From Burkholderiales bacterium (GTDB lineage: Bacteria > Pseudomonadota > Gammaproteobacteria > Burkholderiales > Usitatibacteraceae): a stretch of DNA of 12,787 nucleotides. The DNA is taken from assembly GCA_014378085.1 (NCBI GenBank), contig JACMOJ010000135.1:1-12787 (forward strand), given 5' to 3'. The stretch's first letter is position 1. Every line of letters begins with the position of its first letter. The translations under genes were made by a program, and so were the position numbers. The notes beneath the pieces were generated by a model. That model had not been told where the DNA came from and made no database searches. It saw only the letters and a program-made list of their open reading frames with translations. Shown here one piece after another: positions 5,617 to 12,787 of the stretch.

Positions 5617-7716
5617 CTAGGCTCCAGCACGCACCCGCATGTCATCCAAAAACTCAGACCCCGGCGCAACGCTTGTCACGAGCAAGTGATCCCGCGCCCG
5701 CGTGCAGGCGACGTAGAGCAAGTGCCGCTCGGTTTCATAAACCTCTTGCAAGTCAGCGTCGTCGCCGACCGTCTCGATTCGCTCCTGAAGCGGAATAATT
5801 TCATCGTCGCATGCCATCACGACCACTGCGCGAAACTCCAGTCCCTTAGCCAAATGCATTGTGCTGATGGAGACAAAACCGCTTGCCGTTTCAACGTGAT
5901 CATCGAGAACTTTGAACGCCATGCCTGACGCTTTCACGGCGTCCCGTGCGCGATCCAGTTGAGCTGCTGATCTAACGAACACGCCACACTCATGCGGCAG
6001 CACGCCTGCCTTAGCTTGTTCGGCGAGCCATGCGCCGACAACATCAATCTCCTCGCGCTCGGACTTGAAGGAACGAACCGTGGGCGGCGGACCATTGAAG
6101 ACGGACACGGTGTCACTCCGATCCTCGCTATTGCCGTCGATGTCAGTCACCGTCGGGTCGAGCAGTCGATCCGCCTGCATGCGAATTTGGTGTGACGTGC
6201 GGTAGTTGATTCGTAACGTGCGTGATCGCCCTCGAATGTCAATGCCGAGCGACTTCCACGAAAACGGCTGCTGAAATATGCGTTGCCCCAAGTCGCCTGC
6301 GAAAAAGAGTGCATTTCGTCGCCCGCCGCCCAGAGCTGCAAGAAACCGCGCGTGAGCCACACCGACATCCTGCGCTTCGTCCACGACCACGTAATCGAAC
6401 ACGATGTTCTTGCTCGAAGCAATAGCCGTTGCCAAGGAGGTAAACATCTGCGCGGACGTAATCAATTTGCGGGCGCATAGCGCTGCGCGAACTCCTTCGA
6501 AGATCGACCACAACACCGCACGTTGCGCTTCGGGCAGGCGCGTCTTTCGCCCAAGGCGCGCAACGTCGCGATAAGCGTCCCAGCTTTCGAGTTGCCATAC
6601 GTCAACGACTTGATCCCATTCGGTTAGCAGGAAATGCAGGCTGAACTTTTGTCCAGGAACCGCACTCGCCGCCGCCTTGAACAGATCACGAATAACCTCG
6701 TTGTCCGCAATCGTCGCAGGTCCAACTTGCGCCTTGTAGAGCCGCAGGCCAATCGCTTCGAGGGAGTACACATCAATTCGCTCTGCCAAGCGCGGCTCAT
6801 TGCCCAACAACCGCTTCAGCTTCGTGTGCAGCGCATTGGCCAGCGTATCGGAAAACGTTGTTAGCAGAACGCGCGCACTGGTATTCGCCCGCGCCAGATG
6901 CGCTGCGCGATGCAGCGCAACGATGGTCTTGCCAGTGCCTGCGGAACCAGAAACTCGTGCTGGGCCGGCGTGGTCGCGCTCTACCCACTGGCGCTGCTCC
7001 GGATGCAGAAAGACTGTCCACTTTTCCCACGGGAAATCGAGTGCCCGTTGCAATTCTTCGACATTCGTCATTACGCGGAACCGGCGCAGCGCGTCTGGAT
7101 GGTCAAACGGACTGACCATCGGCGCGGCGGCCTTCGCAGGTCTTGGCTGGCCACCGGTCGCGAGCTCCAGCAACGCCTCAGCAGCCTCGGCTGGCAAGTG
7201 ATCCGCGAGCGCAAATAGCGAGTCTTCTGTAGCCTGCTTGACGTCGTCCAACCACTCGGCGGGCACACCGTAGCTAAGCAATTGATCGTCGCCGATACCG
7301 ACGAAAAGCAGCTTGAGCGCTGCGACCGGTTTGGGCGTGAGAACGAGCTCGGTCTGCACGTAAACCGGCACCATCACCTGCTTGACCGTCTCTCGGATTT
7401 CGACTAGCTGCGCCGCGCCAGTGGTGGGGTGAGTCTCCAGCTTGCGTCGCATCGCCCACGCGTATGCTGCGTCGTGATGATCCACGTAGCAGAGCAACAG
7501 GCCAGTGTCGCTCTTATGCACGATGAGTCGAATGTCACTACTCGCCCGCACCGACCAGAATCGCTTGTCCTTTGCTGCGTCAAGTTTGTGAAAACTCAAA
7601 CCAGGATTCGCTGAATTAATTTGCAGGTCAAACGCAGTCGTTTTGACCCCTTTCTGCTCCTCGCCGGTTAGGCGGGCGAGACTGTCGGTAAAAGTGTCGG
7701 CGATTCGAAAATGCAT
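5617..7716 (-). CDS. UvrD/Rep-type superfamily 1 helicase with RelE/ParE-like N-terminal domain
   Basis: This 699-residue soluble protein has a complete SF1 motif set: Walker A GSAGTGKT (257-264), motif II DEAQD (446-450), motif III FAGDLGQRIFQ (472-482), motif IV NYRTSHQI (504-511), motif V HLAKGLEFRAVVV (621-633) and motif VI LYVACTRARDHL (667-678). It should therefore be an active 3'-5' DNA translocase/helicase. Residues 1-95 look like a RelE/ParE-type toxin fold: FWSVRASSDIRLIVHK (53-68) followed by CYVDHHDAAYAWAMRRK (76-92), with Arg57, Arg63, His80/81 and Tyr85 where such folds place active or structural residues. RelE-fused UvrD helicases are a known architecture of unclear role. No exonuclease domain is seen. 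The ATG at 7716 follows a weak GAGAAG (7723-7728) at 6 nt. It lies 21 nt after the YaaW-like gene, so the two are probably co-transcribed. GC is high, about 60% in sampled lines. Confidence 0.9.
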   Translation of the reverse strand: MHFRIADTFTDSLARLTGEEQKGVKTTAFDLQINSANPGLSFHKLDAAKDKRFWSVRASSDIRLIVHKSDTGLLLCYVDHHDAAYAWAMRRKLETHPTTGAAQLVEIRETVKQVMVPVYVQTELVLTPKPVAALKLLFVGIGDDQLLSYGVPAEWLDDVKQATEDSLFALADHLPAEAAEALLELATGGQPRPAKAAAPMVSPFDHPDALRRFRVMTNVEELQRALDFPWEKWTVFLHPEQRQWVERDHAGPARVSGSAGTGKTIVALHRAAHLARANTSARVLLTTFSDTLANALHTKLKRLLGNEPRLAERIDVYSLEAIGLRLYKAQVGPATIADNEVIRDLFKAAASAVPGQKFSLHFLLTEWDQVVDVWQLESWDAYRDVARLGRKTRLPEAQRAVLWSIFEGVRAALCARKLITSAQMFTSLATAIASSKNIVFDYVVVDEAQDVGVAHARFLAALGGGRRNALFFAGDLGQRIFQQPFSWKSLGIDIRGRSRTLRINYRTSHQIRMQADRLLDPTVTDIDGNSEDRSDTVSVFNGPPPTVRSFKSEREEIDVVGAWLAEQAKAGVLPHECGVFVRSAAQLDRARDAVKASGMAFKVLDDHVETASGFVSISTMHLAKGLEFRAVVVMACDDEIIPLQERIETVGDDADLQEVYETERHLLYVACTRARDHLLVTSVAPGSEFLDDMRVRAGA

Positions 7717-7737
7717 TAGGTACTTCTCAGTGGCCAG

Positions 7738-8838
7738 TCAATGCCGGCGCCACGGGACTGTTGATGCTGGCACTTGGTCAAGTCCTTGTCGCTGCATGTC
7801 ATCACAGAACCTGCAAAAAATTCGCAGTCTATAGTCGGTCCCTTCTAAAGTCTTTTTTTGCGCTGTCAAGCTGACCATCTCCCGTTCTTGCTCAGCGATC
7901 AGCCGCAGTCTGGGCAACGCTACGGCAATCACACCCGGTACGGTCTTCTTGTAATTTACCCCACCAAATTTGACCGTGGCCACAACAAGCAATGCTGCCC
8001 AGCCGACCGGCCCAGTTACTGTTGCCAACACGCTACTCATGCCCGCGTAGGCCGCGAAAGGCAGCGTCAGCCCTACGGCACCAGTTAGCGCAGCAAGCGA
8101 ACTACTCGCCGCCATATACAGGCCGAAGCCGCTAAAATTAGCCAGCAGCAAGGCACCCGTCGCTGTCGCAAGTTTCGCGTTCGATTTTGATCGACCATCA
8201 GCAAATTCAGCCAAGATCAAGCTGCGCTGTTCCGGTGTGGCGTTCAATAAAATTTTCTGCATCGCTGTAGTCACGGCGATAAGCTCTAGGTCGGCCAGCA
8301 AATGGCTTCCTACCGTATGTGACGCGCCAAGCTTTTCCACTGCATCTTTCACGACTTGCTCGTAACTAACAGGCTGACGTCTGATCATGCTCGCGACGGA
8401 ATGACTGCCCGCTTCCCGAAGTGACTTAACCATTTCCCGTGGAGTTGTCGCTCTTGGCATCCCCAAAATCGCCGCCAAGTTTGCCCTCTCTTCCATTAAA
8501 GCTCGTTGAAGAACGTCCTCGACCGACATAGCCCACAAATCTGTCCGCTCAATTGCAAGGCAGCGTTGCTCCACCTGACTCGTCTTTTCCCTCCATTCAT
8601 AATGCTGTTTTCGGTACAGCATAAGTACGTCGTTACATGACATCATTGGTTCAAGCGATGCCGGTTTTCGGCTATACGGCTTCGTATCCAGCTCTACAGT
8701 GGTCCCCACCACTCCGTGATATTTAGAACTTGATTGTCGAACTTTTCGGACGATGACACACAGGGCGATGAACGCGGCCAACGTTGCGATAAACCAAGCC
8801 CACATTTGCATCGTTGGAGTGAGTGTTTCTATTCCCAT
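7738..8838 (-). CDS. Membrane protein resembling the UPF0174/YaaW family
   Basis: This 366-residue protein has one N-terminal membrane helix (about 12-31, MWAWFIATLAAFIALCVIV) followed by basic residues RKVRQ, a soluble helical middle (about 60-215), and a Gly/Ala-rich hydrophobic block at 222-290 that could form two or three helices. The block includes NFSGFGLYMAASSSLAALTG (234-253) and TGPVGWAALLVVATVK (275-290), then YKKTVPGVIAVALPRLR (296-312). The last stretches recall the C-terminus of E. coli YaaW, where a Gly-rich hydrophobic run precedes a T-I/V-P-x-V-x-x-I-A-x-x-R motif. YaaW has no firm biochemical function, so none is assigned here. The C-terminal 40 residues contain a Cys pair (Cys342, Cys345). 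A good Shine-Dalgarno AGGAG (8848-8852) sits 9 nt before the ATG. The gene precedes the RelE-fused helicase by 21 nt, suggesting a functional pair at the membrane. Confidence 0.72.
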   Translation of the reverse strand: MGIETLTPTMQMWAWFIATLAAFIALCVIVRKVRQSSSKYHGVVGTTVELDTKPYSRKPASLEPMMSCNDVLMLYRKQHYEWREKTSQVEQRCLAIERTDLWAMSVEDVLQRALMEERANLAAILGMPRATTPREMVKSLREAGSHSVASMIRRQPVSYEQVVKDAVEKLGASHTVGSHLLADLELIAVTTAMQKILLNATPEQRSLILAEFADGRSKSNAKLATATGALLLANFSGFGLYMAASSSLAALTGAVGLTLPFAAYAGMSSVLATVTGPVGWAALLVVATVKFGGVNYKKTVPGVIAVALPRLRLIAEQEREMVSLTAQKKTLEGTDYRLRIFCRFCDDMQRQGLDQVPASTVPWRRH

Positions 8839-9012
8839 CTGTTGTGGCTCCTGAAGATGTCAGATACGTCGAGTTTGCAACGTGCTCTCATAGCTTTAAT
8901 CAGCCGCGTCAGCTCCGTAGATCGCGGTCGGTCGTGTTTTTGTTCTTACATGCCGAGGAGAACGTCGCCGATAGTGCGAGACATGTCGGCGTATAGCAAT
9001 TCCATTCAATGG
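8839..9012. other. Intergenic gap between the methyltransferase and the YaaW-like gene
   Basis: These 174 bp are the only sizeable gap in the right half of the island. No convincing promoter hexamers or intrinsic terminator were recognised. The minus strand holds a 19-codon ORF (9005-8946, ATG to TAA) whose frame reopens after the TAA for 38 codons (8945-8829), ending 10 nt inside the YaaW-like gene. This may be chance or the remnant of a small gene broken by one stop. Confidence 0.45.
8848..8852 (-). promoter_or_regulatory. Shine-Dalgarno of the YaaW-like gene
   Basis: AGGAG on the minus strand, 9 nt from the ATG at 8838. It is the clearest ribosome site in the window and fixes this start. 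It indicates independent translation initiation after the 174-bp gap, unlike the coupled Zorya genes. Confidence 0.7.
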
Positions 9013-11799
9013 CTAGACCTTAAACACCTTCATAACCTCATCCCCAAGATGATTGATCACCTTGACTGCGATGCGGCCGCTTTTTGGCTTGTTGAACGGG
9101 CGGGAGATGTCGCTGTTTAGAGTGTCCCAGGCTTCACGGTCGATCTCTGCTTTAAGCGTGGTTTTGAGGGCGCTGTAGGGGTCGTTGGCGCCTAGGAAAT
9201 AGGCGTGGCGGACGAAGAAACTTTCTTCGTTGTAGTCAGTGTCGATGAACCAGCAGGCGATGCCGTCGGCGCCGTCGCTGATGACCTCACCGGTTTGTGG
9301 TTTGAACACGTCTACGCCGTTGACCTTTACGCGTAGCTTGCCGTCCGCTTCGGGCAGCAGCGTGATGTCAGGTTCGCCGAAGATGACGAACAGATTGCCC
9401 TTGCCGGTGTTCTTCAGATCCTCGGCCATGTGCATGTCCGCATTCATGCGGGCCTTAAGCACGGGCAGGCGGCCTAACTTGCTGAACTCGGTGGTGTGCG
9501 CTTCGTAGTTGAATGCGCAGGCGATCAGTACGTCAAACCCGCCATCGCCCGCCTCGCGCGCGGCCTCCACCAGATCGGCGCGCTGCACTGTACCGAACTC
9601 GGGGCCGATGAAGATGGCGGCGCGCTTTTCAACGTCGCCTTCGAGGTAACGACCTTCACCACAAACGAGATCGCCAGGCCAAGGTGTGAGTGCGGTAAAG
9701 GTGATGCGATCCTCCTTGTGCGCCTGCTGCACGCCCGCCGTTTTTAGGTTCTCCAGAATCATCTGCGGGAACGATTGCCGCAGTTGATACACGGGCAAAT
9801 CCTGCTTCAGCGTGTCGACCAACTCGTCGTTCTCGTCCACACCCATCATTCGGTGCGGGCTCAGGCTCTCCACAGTGAACGGTCCCGCCACGCGAACCGC
9901 CTTTTTGTTCTCGTACGGTTTGTCGTAGAGGAATTCAAACTCCGCTTTCGCCGCGATTGACGCGTCGATTTCCTTCTGTCTGCTGATGCGCGCTTGCCAC
10001 CAATCGGCGTGCAACTTCTTCGCTGCGTCGGACCACTTCGCGTCGACTTCGCGCGGAATCTCCCATTCCTGCCAACTCCTTTTCAGCGCAGTGTCTAGCT
10101 TCTCGCGCAGTGGCTCCAACGTGGCTTGCCACTTGTCCCAAATGACGTCGATCTCGGCGTTGTTCACGATGGACTTAAGCGTGATGTGTGCCACTCGTTC
10201 GTACACGAATCCGTGGCGAATATTGCCGTGGACCGACTGCGAACTTGGCACTCTGCGCGTAGCTTCGGCTTCTTTGATCTGCCCTTCCCGAGAATCCGCA
10301 AGCAGGTAGAACGGATACCGCGCGCCCATGATACGAGCACGGGCCAGCGCCATTGCGACGCGTGACGTGTCAATTGTGATCCAACGTCGGCCCCATTGTT
10401 CTGACACCATAGCGGTAGTGCCAGAGCCACATGTCGGGTCAAGCACGAGATCGCCCGGATCGGTTGTTAGCAAAATACATCTTTGAACCACCGCCGTTCC
10501 GGTTTGAACGACATAAATCTTCGGGTCTGACCGGCTCTGAACTGCTCCGCCAATATCCGACCAGTTGTTAGTCAGTCCTTGACCCGACGCATCGTCCTCA
10601 GCTCTGACAAAGCGAAGTTTCTTCTTTCCAGTGATAAATAACCGATGGGCCTTCGCCACTCGCTCGAGACTAACTTTTTGCGTTCCCCACCATCGTTCAC
10701 CGGACTCAAACTTATGACCTTTGAAAGCAAACTGGTATTTGGCACCTGGACCCGGTTTGGTCAGGTCCGCATCCGTAAACAATCGCGACCAAGTTCCCTC
10801 GCGATTTAAAGTTGCGATTACTTCGGGAGAAGCTGGTGCCGTGGAGCCGTCGATGAGCTGCAGTGAGCGAAAGCGGTCCGCTGATGCTGCGCTTCGCTGT
10901 TGAACCAATGGGCGATACTTGATGTCAGAAACACTTCGCGCGAACCATATCAGATAGTCAAAGGCACCTGCAACGCTGTCGGCCGATTCCAACCCGGTCG
11001 TCTTACTGAAGCTGATTAGCGAAACGAAGTTGTCTTCCCCGAAGACCTCGTCCATCACCGCCCTTACACGGTGAACGTTTTCGTCACCAATTTGCACGAA
11101 GATGGAACCAGACGCGGCGAGTAAATCGCGCGCTACCGTGAGCCGATCTCGCAAATAGGTTAGGTAGCTATGGATACCGTCGCGCCATGTGTCGCGGAAG
11201 GCCTTGACCTGCTCAGGCTCGCGTGTGATCTGATCGGGATTGCCATCTTTCGGGTTCCGGTCGGTCGTAGACCACTGAAAATTGCTGTTGAATTTGATGC
11301 CGTACGGCGGATCGAAGTAGATGCACTGCACCTTGCCGCGCAATCCCTCGCGCTCGGCGAGGCTCGCCATTACCTGCAATGAATCGCCCAGAATCATTCG
11401 ATTCGACCAGTTTTGATCGTGCTGGTAGAACTCGGTTTTGTCCGCGCCTTTCGGGATGCCGTTGAAGTCCGCGAAGAGATCGGCGGTGATGGTGCCCTGC
11501 TCGTGCTCACGCTCTTTCGATGCCTTGAGCAAGTCATCGATCAGTGCCTTGGGGTGCACCTTTTCCTGAATATATAGCGGCGGCGCATGCACGACCAGGT
11601 CCGACCAATCCTGCTCGTCTTTGCCGCGCCAGACGAGCTGCGGGTCAAGGTCGGTGTTCCTCGGGTAGCGCACCTTGGTCGGGTTCTGCTGCACTTTGTC
11701 GAGCACGGACTGATATTCAGCGGTCGGAATGTTCTTCCTCGTTGCTTCCTCGTGCTTGAGGGTTTCGACGGATTTGGTGGTGGCGGGCTTTTTGGCCAT
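9013..11799 (-). CDS. Site-specific DNA-methyltransferase, type III Mod-like (beta class, probably N6-adenine)
   Basis: This 928-residue methylase has motif IV first (YFDPPYGIKF, about 161-170) and the SAM-binding motif I later (DLVLDPTCGSGTTAMV, about 450-465), the order typical of beta-class enzymes such as type III Mod. DPPY is the catalytic signature of amino-methyltransferases and most often marks adenine-N6 methylation. The roughly 290 residues between the motifs should hold the target-recognition domain. A long C-terminal half (about 500-928) is unusual next to classical Mod (about 600-700 residues) and contains no motif I recognise. The start is ATG at 11799; a TTG one codon earlier (11802) is less likely. 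ATG overlaps the upstream TGA as TGATG, with GGAG (11808-11811) 8 nt upstream. A role in self-marking for a restriction system is inferred. No Res subunit is in the window. GC drops between motifs IV and I. Confidence 0.88.
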   Translation of the reverse strand: MAKKPATTKSVETLKHEEATRKNIPTAEYQSVLDKVQQNPTKVRYPRNTDLDPQLVWRGKDEQDWSDLVVHAPPLYIQEKVHPKALIDDLLKASKEREHEQGTITADLFADFNGIPKGADKTEFYQHDQNWSNRMILGDSLQVMASLAEREGLRGKVQCIYFDPPYGIKFNSNFQWSTTDRNPKDGNPDQITREPEQVKAFRDTWRDGIHSYLTYLRDRLTVARDLLAASGSIFVQIGDENVHRVRAVMDEVFGEDNFVSLISFSKTTGLESADSVAGAFDYLIWFARSVSDIKYRPLVQQRSAASADRFRSLQLIDGSTAPASPEVIATLNREGTWSRLFTDADLTKPGPGAKYQFAFKGHKFESGERWWGTQKVSLERVAKAHRLFITGKKKLRFVRAEDDASGQGLTNNWSDIGGAVQSRSDPKIYVVQTGTAVVQRCILLTTDPGDLVLDPTCGSGTTAMVSEQWGRRWITIDTSRVAMALARARIMGARYPFYLLADSREGQIKEAEATRRVPSSQSVHGNIRHGFVYERVAHITLKSIVNNAEIDVIWDKWQATLEPLREKLDTALKRSWQEWEIPREVDAKWSDAAKKLHADWWQARISRQKEIDASIAAKAEFEFLYDKPYENKKAVRVAGPFTVESLSPHRMMGVDENDELVDTLKQDLPVYQLRQSFPQMILENLKTAGVQQAHKEDRITFTALTPWPGDLVCGEGRYLEGDVEKRAAIFIGPEFGTVQRADLVEAAREAGDGGFDVLIACAFNYEAHTTEFSKLGRLPVLKARMNADMHMAEDLKNTGKGNLFVIFGEPDITLLPEADGKLRVKVNGVDVFKPQTGEVISDGADGIACWFIDTDYNEESFFVRHAYFLGANDPYSALKTTLKAEIDREAWDTLNSDISRPFNKPKSGRIAVKVINHLGDEVMKVFKV

Positions 11800-12787
11800 C
11801 AAGCCTGCTCCGCAAGTTGCAGCGCGGTTTCATCCATTTCGTCTTCCTCGCCTACGTCGTCGTCGCGTACCGTCTCCTTCTCGTTGCTGCCATGGTCCTC
11901 TGCCACCGGCTTTCCCATTGCGACTGCTATGAGCGAGGTAAGTGCTGCCGTGCGGGCAGCCATGAACGCTTTGAAGTCATCGTTACGCAGGTGTGCGGGA
12001 TCGATAAGGTGGCTTCTGAGGATGTCGTCGAGCTTGTTCGAGGTGATCCCCTGCTCCTGCTCAATTCTTGCCAGATAAACCGAAGGGGCACTTCCGCTAA
12101 TCGCGATATTTGATCGCTTGAAGAGCGGCGACTTGTTGACGATGGAGTTGAAAACGGCTGGTGCAATGTTGTTGTCGAGGCACCACCTTTGCGGAAAGAT
12201 ATGGTGAATGTCGATTTTGTCGTTGAAGAAGGTCATCAGCTCGACGCCACGGCCCGTAATGAAATCTCGGCAACCGTGGCGCATGAGCAACGCGTGCATG
12301 CCCTTATACGCCGCTGACAAACGCGTCCGTAGCGTTTTCAGGCGATCCTGCTGGAACAAAGATTCGTCCAAAGACGTCGGCCTCGGTCCAATGCCGCGAA
12401 CCCAGTTGACGAGTTGCGGAACGTCTTTCGCAAGGCGCGACTCGGTGCTGGAACCGTACAGTTCCCCCAACGTGACGCACCAGAACCATTGCGCAATCTT
12501 CTCTTTGGCGGCGGTGGTCTGAGCCGTATTGCTCAGTATCGCAAAGGCGCTTGCGAGTCCTACCACCAGGGGAGGGTAAGGGATGTCGCGGTGCCAGATG
12601 ATCTTCTGTTCATGCAAGAACGCACCCGCCTCGACGAATCCTAGTTCGACAGCTGGCGCGTGCATTTGATAGGCGGCAAGCGGTAGGCCAAGCAGCGCAT
12701 CGCGGTTGCAAGAAATCTGCGGCAACTCCTTACCAGTCTTCCCCAGCGCTTCGCGTGCTAAGCGTTTCTCCCGTGTATGCAGCAACG
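11799..12787 (-). CDS. DUF262-type protein, C-terminal part with HNH/DUF1524-like nuclease domain (N-terminus outside window)
   Basis: The frame is open to the right edge, so only about the last 329 codons are seen and the true start lies outside. Numbering from the Met codon at 12785, DIHHIFPQRWC (192-202) with His194/His195, followed by FNSIVNKSPLFKRSNIAI (212-229) and PSVYL (234-238), is the HNH-type signature found at the C-terminus of DUF262/DUF1524 (GmrSD-like) proteins. In those, an N-terminal DUF262 NTP-using domain drives the HNH nuclease against foreign, often modified, DNA. The DUF262 domain itself would be upstream and is not visible. The C-terminus ends in a strongly acidic tail (about 296-320: EDHGSNEKE then DDDVGEEDEMDE) beyond the nuclease. 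It is coupled to the methyltransferase by a TGATG overlap, suggesting that the two act together, but whether methylation protects from or triggers cleavage is not visible. Confidence 0.83.
   Translation of the reverse strand, partial: LLHTREKRLAREALGKTGKELPQISCNRDALLGLPLAAYQMHAPAVELGFVEAGAFLHEQKIIWHRDIPYPPLVVGLASAFAILSNTAQTTAAKEKIAQWFWCVTLGELYGSSTESRLAKDVPQLVNWVRGIGPRPTSLDESLFQQDRLKTLRTRLSAAYKGMHALLMRHGCRDFITGRGVELMTFFNDKIDIHHIFPQRWCLDNNIAPAVFNSIVNKSPLFKRSNIAISGSAPSVYLARIEQEQGITSNKLDDILRSHLIDPAHLRNDDFKAFMAARTAALTSLIAVAMGKPVAEDHGSNEKETVRDDDVGEEDEMDETALQLAEQA
11808..11811 (-). promoter_or_regulatory. Shine-Dalgarno deciding the methyltransferase start
   Basis: GGAG on the minus strand lies 8 nt upstream of the ATG at 11799 and inside the end of the DUF262-HNH gene. 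It favours that ATG over the TTG at 11802. Confidence 0.5.

Noticed and set aside
5617..7716. Stand-alone RelE toxin-antitoxin pair
   Set aside because: The RelE-like segment is in one continuous frame with the helicase, and no antitoxin-like small gene is adjacent.
11587..12078. 163-codon plus-strand ORF across the methylase/DUF262 junction
   Set aside because: It is antisense to two well-supported coupled genes, and its composition is Ser/Arg/Cys-rich with no domain motifs.
9013..12787. Complete classical type III restriction-modification system
   Set aside because: Only a Mod-like gene is visible; no Res ATPase/nuclease gene is in the window.
1..12787. CRISPR array, insertion sequence or tRNA attachment site
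   Set aside because: No regularly spaced repeats, transposase ORF, terminal inverted repeats or tRNA-like sequence were recognised on reading both strands.

Overview
The window is a densely packed defence island from a bacterium of moderate GC, most likely a proteobacterium; this is inferred from the mixed GC, the gene families and the presence of Zorya, and no taxonomic marker gene is present. Every real gene is on the minus strand, so transcription runs from the right end to the left end. The first and last genes are cut by the window edges. I saw no integrase, transposase, tRNA, rRNA or CRISPR array.

Right half, in transcription order: (1) the C-terminal part of a DUF262-type protein ending in an HNH/DUF1524-like nuclease domain (11799 to beyond 12787); (2) a 928-residue beta-class DNA-methyltransferase resembling type III Mod (9013-11799), coupled to gene 1 by a TGATG overlap; (3) a membrane protein that resembles the UPF0174/YaaW family (7738-8838); (4) a superfamily 1 UvrD/Rep-type helicase carrying a RelE/ParE-like N-terminal domain (5617-7716), 21 nt after gene 3. 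No Res (type III restriction) subunit is visible, so the effector that partners the methylase is either the DUF262-HNH protein, the helicase, or a gene outside the window.

Left half: after a 313-bp non-coding gap with a strong inverted repeat and a 30-bp-spaced direct repeat comes a type I Zorya system in the canonical order zorA (3306-5303), zorB (2572-3309), zorC (958-2568), zorD (1-954, cut by the window edge). The junctions are overlapping or 3 nt apart, and two of the four genes start with GTG. ZorAB is the envelope-anchored proton-driven motor that senses phage entry. ZorC (EH-signature, DNA binding) and ZorD (SNF2-type ATPase/nuclease, only the first 318 codons seen) are the cytoplasmic effectors. 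Key residues are visible: ZorB Asp26, ZorA Thr147, ZorC Glu400 and His452/His463.

The island is compositionally patchy. Hand counts give about 46% GC in part of zorC, about 60% in the helicase and in the methylase C-terminal region, and about 52% in the methylase target-recognition region. This suggests assembly from independently acquired modules. The least explained part is the YaaW-like membrane protein paired with the RelE-fused helicase between the modification genes and Zorya.
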